64,000 bases of DNA from Coffea arabica (Eukaryota; Streptophyta; Magnoliopsida; Gentianales; Rubiaceae), in assembly GCF_036785885.1 (NCBI RefSeq), contig NC_092322.1, positions 13,786,466 through 13,850,465 of the forward strand. Direction: 5' to 3'. Shown here piece after piece: positions 59,882 to 64,000 of the stretch. The position numbers were made by a program, and so were the translations under genes. The notes below the pieces were generated by a model. That model ran no database searches. It was not told where the DNA came from and saw nothing but the letters and a program-made list of their open reading frames with translations. Positions within the stretch are counted from its first letter, which is position 1; each line of letters starts with the position of its first letter.

Positions 59882-61000
59882 TAAAACGTAAAATCATAAT
59901 TATGCCTAATTAGGGTTATGTTTTATGGGAGAAAAAAACTTGGTCACCTTACCTTTTATTAAACATTAAATAAGTTATTAAATATTAAATATCAAATAAT
60001 AAAAGGTGCCTTTTACTAAACATTAAATAAGTTATTAAATATTTAATATTAAATAGGCAATAAGGTACTATGAAGGCCAAAAGTCTTCGCCGCTCATGAG
60101 TTGAGCGGAGAAGGCTTTTAAGAGAAGAAAAAAAAAAAGAAAAATTAAACTGAATCAAAATAACTAAAAATTAAAAATATTTTTATCAGCAGCCTTACTT
60201 CTCAATTGCAGCGACACTTCATTCAAAACGCCATCACAACAGAACACCAATTTTTTTGACCATTTTCAATTTTGACAATATTCCTAGGAATTCGCATGCT
60301 TGTCACAAATTAAAGTGAGCAATAATTGAGTGATACAGCTATGGGACAACCCGTCTCCACATTGGTTTTTTGGGGCCGCCATATTCACATGGCAGAAGCT
60401 CATTGGTATGGTGGGTCAACGACAACATATGCCTGTTGGTACCATCTGTTGTGGTTAACTTTCTGAGCAAGGAAAAGTTAGTAGAAATCAGAAAAGAGAT
60501 AGAATAGATCTGAGAGGGAAGAGAGATACAGAGAGAGAATGAAGGGAATGAGAAAATGTGATCTGAATGAATTAAGAATGAATCTATCTCAAAAACTACT
60601 GAACCAATACATCCTTCGGTTATTTATACAGAATTGAGCTTATTTGCATGCAGACTTCCGGATAATAGAAAAGATTCCCTCTAACTAACTCTTCCAGCTA
60701 AGCTGCCAGCCTGGCATAATTGACGAATGATCTGCTTGGATTCTGCCAGGACACAACACCATCTTCCCTTGACAAAGTTTCTTTTTTATCGGGAAGAAGG
60801 AAAAGTCTTGCGATGTACATCAACCAGACATACCACGTGCACACACACGGATATATTGAAAAATAAAAAAAGTCTTGATCCTTGATGGCAATGTGTGACT
60901 GCTGTTCTTCTTCTTGTTAGATCATAACAAAGTTGCAGATCTTGAATATCAATTGCTACAACAGACAGAAATCAAACATCAGAGTGAAAAGCAGATTACT
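59882..61000 (+). repeat. NLR pseudogene upstream region, homologous to 27448-28243
   Basis: Aligned with the upstream region of the intact NLR from GTAAAACGTAAAAT to GCAGATTACYATGATG. The solo LTR at 60447-60758 is the main difference. In the leader, the TAG present in the intact copy (CAATAGCTAC) is TTG here, so an upstream ATG at 60914 is joined in frame. Confidence 0.85.
60447..60758. mobile_element. Solo LTR, 312 bp, TSD CCATC
   Basis: Starts TGTTGTGGTTAAC, ends GGACACAACA, and is flanked by CCATC at 60442-60446 and 60759-60763. The intact NLR has the uninterrupted site GGTACCATCTTCCC at 27991-28004. A TATA-like TTATTTATACAG lies near 60625. Size and ends suggest a copia-type LTR. Confidence 0.92.
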
Positions 61001-61865
61001 ATGATGAACATCTCCTTCAGCAGTAGCACTAGTTGCTTCGACTATGCTTTAGATTATCTGGGCTGGCTTGAAGAGAATTTTTTGAGAGAGGTGAGCTGGC
61101 TGTTGCATTCTGAGATCCTGAAGCTGAAGGTGGGGATACGTCTATTGAAAACCTTGGATATGTATATTAGAAAGTGTAGGAGGAGGAGTAACCAGGGTAC
61201 GTGTTTGGGATATGATCAATGTTTTAAAAACCGGACCGTTAATCGAACCGGTGAAGTGAAAGGGTCGAGGTTCAATCGGTCGGACCGGTTCAACCTCGGT
61301 TCAATGAATTTTTTAAAAAATAATTTATATAAATATATATGTGCACAAAATAAAACATGTAATGGATAATTTAATACTTTATATGATGAAAAGTTTACTA
61401 TTTTTGAATAACTTGGATTTTTAAAAATAAATTTTTTAAATTATAAGTTAAAACAAATAAATTTCATCTCAATTTCAATTATATCTACCAAAAAAATCTT
61501 AAATATAATCCAAAAATATCACAATATTTGAAATTATACAAAATTCACGTCTATGAGAATTTAGACATTGTGAATTTAAATTTTAATTTACATTTTGGAA
61601 TTTAAATTTATAATTTAAAAAAGGAAGTTTGGAGTTCGAAGAAAATCAAGAGAATTGAAAATAGAAATGCAAATTTGATAAGAAACAAAAAATGAGATAA
61701 AAGTGAGTGGTTGTGGTATTAAATAAATTGGGTTAAAGAAAAATAATTCTTTTTTAACTTTTTTAAATTTAATGGACAAAAACAAAATTAAAATATGGAA
61801 GAAAACATCAATAAATTAAAAATAAAGAGATTTGATTAAAAAATGAGTGGCAAAAGAAAAGATGA

Positions 61866-61874
61866 TAGAGAGAG

Positions 61875-61905
<31 letters not shown>
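61866..61905. repeat. (GA)n(TG)n compound microsatellite
   Basis: Six GA units run into about thirteen TG units, inside the hAT element. Confidence 0.95.
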
Positions 61906-62023
61906 TGAAGATTAAAAAGAAAGAGTCATGAAAGGATAATATTTTGTAAAAAAAATGGAACAAAAGAAATATGAGTGTTTGTTTTATATAAATAAGTTAT
62001 CAAAAAATACTAATAAGATGTGA

Positions 62024-62078
62024 TAGTGCAACGGTTACTACATTGGTATTCTATTACAAAGGTCTTGAGTTCGAATCT
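62024..62078 (+). other. tRNA-like Pol III A box and B box inside hAT
   Basis: TAGTGCAACGG (62024-62034) matches the A-box consensus fully and AGTTCGAATCT (62068-62078) is a near B box, starting 44 nt later. It is about 220 nt from the right end of the element, the same neighbourhood as in the other hAT copy. Both modules are followed within 15 nt by CTACATT and then a T run. Confidence 0.65.
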
Positions 62079-63482
62079 TGATAACTACATTTTGCAAAAA
62101 AAAAAAAAAAAAAAAGAGGAAAACTCAAAAACCGGAAAAACCGGTTCATGTCCGGTTCAGCGGTTTCGCGGTCCGACCGGTTTTTGACCGGTTTCTTGAC
62201 AAAGTCAAACCTGGCAGTGAACCGGACCGGAGCCATGGCCGGTTCGCGGTTCAACCGGTCGAACCGGCCGGTCCGGTCCGGTTTTCAAAACACTGGATAT
62301 GATAAGGAGAACAGGGATGATGCTAAGTCTGACAGTTTGAGACTTAGCAGTATTTCATACAAGATTCAAGATCTAGTTATGGTGATACCGCTAGGACTTC
62401 ACTCTGCTATTGTTAGATACAATCAATCTGGTGCTTCAGATCTTAGTGTCATCGATTCTGAGCTCGCTAAAATTGCGGAAAATATGAGGTGTTTTTCTGA
62501 AATAGATATTGAGGAATTCAACATCACCAGTTTGTTGCTCTACTACTCACTGGGAGATTCACAACTAGTTGTGGATTTCATTGATTCCATTCAGAGAATC
62601 TGAGGTATCTTTGCTACGAAGAAGATGAAGTTGATGAAACTCAGAGAATTGTACTGAAAATTCTTGAAGAGAAGCTAATGTTCGTCAAGAGTTTCATTCG
62701 TTTTGCGACACTTCGAGATGTTGGGGTTCAGGAATCAAAAGATCTGTTGGTCCACGTTGAAGATGTGGCTGTCAATGCTGCAAGCCTGATGTGTAGATAT
62801 TGGTTTCAGATAAATAATGAACAAGTGCACAATGAGATGAAACCTGAAGTTTCTGAACTGATACACAAGAAGATTGATCCGGTTGACCCCCAGGTCCGAG
62901 AAATTTATATCAATGTCTTGACAGCTTCCAAGTTATCATGATCGTCCTACACTTTCGCTATGAAGGAGAATAAGCATCTTGTGGCTGAATTTATTGATCA
63001 TCTCCTGCAGAGTCTTATGGAGCTATTAGAATCTTATACAAGTTTCCTAGTTCCAGTGAAGGATCAAATGTTAAAACTCCACCAGGGACTAAGATTTCTG
63101 ATTATCTTTCTTAGCGGGCAGCAGGAGAAGTTCGATGAGCTAAATGATGAGATGAAGGATCTAATTGGAGTTGTGGTCTCTGATGCAGGTATTGCGATTT
63201 TCTCCCTTTCTGTGAACGAAATGAAAGAAGGCTTGCACATGGAAACAGATCTGGCACTTTCTCATTTGCTCGAAGTGCTCAAGTTGATCATTGCTGAAGT
63301 TGGACACATTTATTCAGCACCATCATCATCATCACTTACTTTCCCTAGGACTAATGAACTCGGCTCTCTTGATTCTCTTCTAGAAACTCTCAAGGAACTA
63401 GCAAGCTCTACAGCTGCTTCAATTGCTTTCCCAAACGATCAAATACGCACAATCCTAGAAGATCTTGTCTTCTTAAGATCTT

Positions 63483-64000
63483 TGACAGGGGTCGAGCCTG
63501 TGCAATAATAAATACCTACTCGAGAAAAATATAAATTTGGTATATAGCGGTGAGTAGGGTCGAATCCACAGGGACTGGGGATAATTCGTTTCTTCTAGAG
63601 TTCAGTCAATAATCAATTCGAGTACTGGAGCAGGGACTCTAGGTGTGCAATGGGTTACTTGATTCACCCTGTTCCCGAAAAGTTTGTTTAATCCGATATA
63701 CCTGAATTAATTATTTAACTAAATTCCCTAACTAGTAGATAGTGGTAAGCAGGGTCGTCTCCTCAGGGACTAGCAAGATATTTTGTTTCTTTTCAAATCA
63801 AGATTAATGGGGGATTTTGGTATTAAATGCTAACTAAATAAATTAAATGCAGAAAATAAATAAAAGAAATAATTATTGGAGAAACTCTAGCCAAGGGTAC
63901 ACTTCAGAAATGGTTCATGTACTGATCATCGATTCACAGATAATTCCACATTTATTAATAGATTAGTTATAGTTGTCATTCACGCGATAAACAACCAACC
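63483..64000. mobile_element. LTR-type element start, continues past the window
   Basis: TGACAGGGGTCGAGCCTGTG begins exactly where similarity to the intact NLR stops (AAGATCTT, then foreign DNA). The phrase GTAGGGTCGAATCCACAGGG near 63555 is repeated in altered form near 63752 (GCAGGGTCGTCTCCTCAGGG). The TG start suggests a retrotransposon LTR; without the right end this stays provisional. Confidence 0.6.

Larger units (their letters stand above)
61217..62295. mobile_element. hAT element, CARTGTTTT family, TSD GATATGAT
   Basis: A 1079-bp insertion flanked by GATATGAT (61209-61216 and 62296-62303). The termini are CAATGTTTTAAAAACCGGAC and the inverted CAGTGTTTTGAAAACCGGAC, followed by CCGGTTC-rich subterminal repeats as in the copy at 17486-19244. 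AT-rich non-coding interior with a GA/TG microsatellite and a tRNA-like module near the right end. Confidence 0.95.
61001..63482 (+). pseudogene. R1-type NLR pseudogene, N-terminal part only
   Basis: Nearly identical to residues 1-466 of the intact NLR (28244-29640). Start ATG 61001 (MMNISFSSSTSCFDYALD). Four breaks are visible: a hAT element at 61217-62295 after TCLGYD; a 1-nt deletion at about 62591 (CATTCAG for CATTTCAG); AGA changed to TGA at 62939-62941; and an LTR-type element at 63483 that replaces everything after EDLVFLRS. The NB-ARC and LRR parts may continue beyond the window. No working receptor can be made from this copy. Confidence 0.95.

Noticed and set aside
1..64000. CRISPR arrays, bacterial operons, rRNA
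   Set aside because: None seen; the tandem repeats lack unique spacers of constant length and the gene structures are plant-type.

Overview
The window is nuclear DNA from a flowering plant. Introns have GT/AG borders, the intergenic DNA is AT-rich and dense with nested plant transposons, and the genes belong to plant families (WAT1/EamA transporter, B3-type DNA-binding protein, R1-type NLR). NLRs with the long 'late blight R1' N-terminal domain are typical of asterids, so an asterid eudicot (Rubiaceae-, Solanaceae- or Lamiales-like) is my inference. The species cannot be fixed from the sequence.

Left part (1-20,100): a tandem duplication of a two-gene block, a WAT1-related transporter on + facing a B3-domain gene on -. 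In copy 1 the last four WAT1 exons (2107-3697; the first exons lie left of the window) and the B3 gene (5187-5990) are open. In copy 2 both genes are dead (WAT1 8009-12990, B3 14888-15617). Copy 2 has taken up a roughly 1 kb TIR element, a GC-ended hAT element with a perfect 8-bp target duplication, a Mutator-like element whose empty site survives in copy 1, and a 5'-truncated LINE (15908-19675) that itself carries a second hAT element.

Middle (20,100-42,300): an unrecognised gene (22173-23042) with a recent in-frame 98-codon duplication; a poly(A)-bordered copia 3' fragment; one apparently intact R1-type NLR of 1311 residues (28244-32179); a broken NECAP-like exon (34586-34872); several foldback/TIR elements; and a possible small gene near 40.0 kb.

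Right part (42,300-64,000): repeat copies of the NLR upstream region, interrupted by a complete LTR retrotransposon without coding capacity (43085-50497, 2.9-kb LTRs, TSD TATAG) and by a solo LTR of the same family (54241-57430, TSD GTAAC) nested in an AT-rich TIR element. The window ends in a second NLR (from 61001) that is a pseudogene: it has a hAT insertion, a 1-nt deletion, a nonsense codon and a new LTR-type element that cuts it off at 63483. A 312-bp solo LTR (TSD CCATC) sits in its upstream region. At least two further NLR upstream regions survive without their genes (near 26.3-27.0 and 51.2-52.1 kb), so the locus looks like a decaying NLR cluster with one survivor.

The least expected signal is a tRNA-like pair of Pol III boxes (A box and B box, same spacing) near the right end of both CARTGTTTT-type hAT elements, although the rest of their interiors looks diverged.
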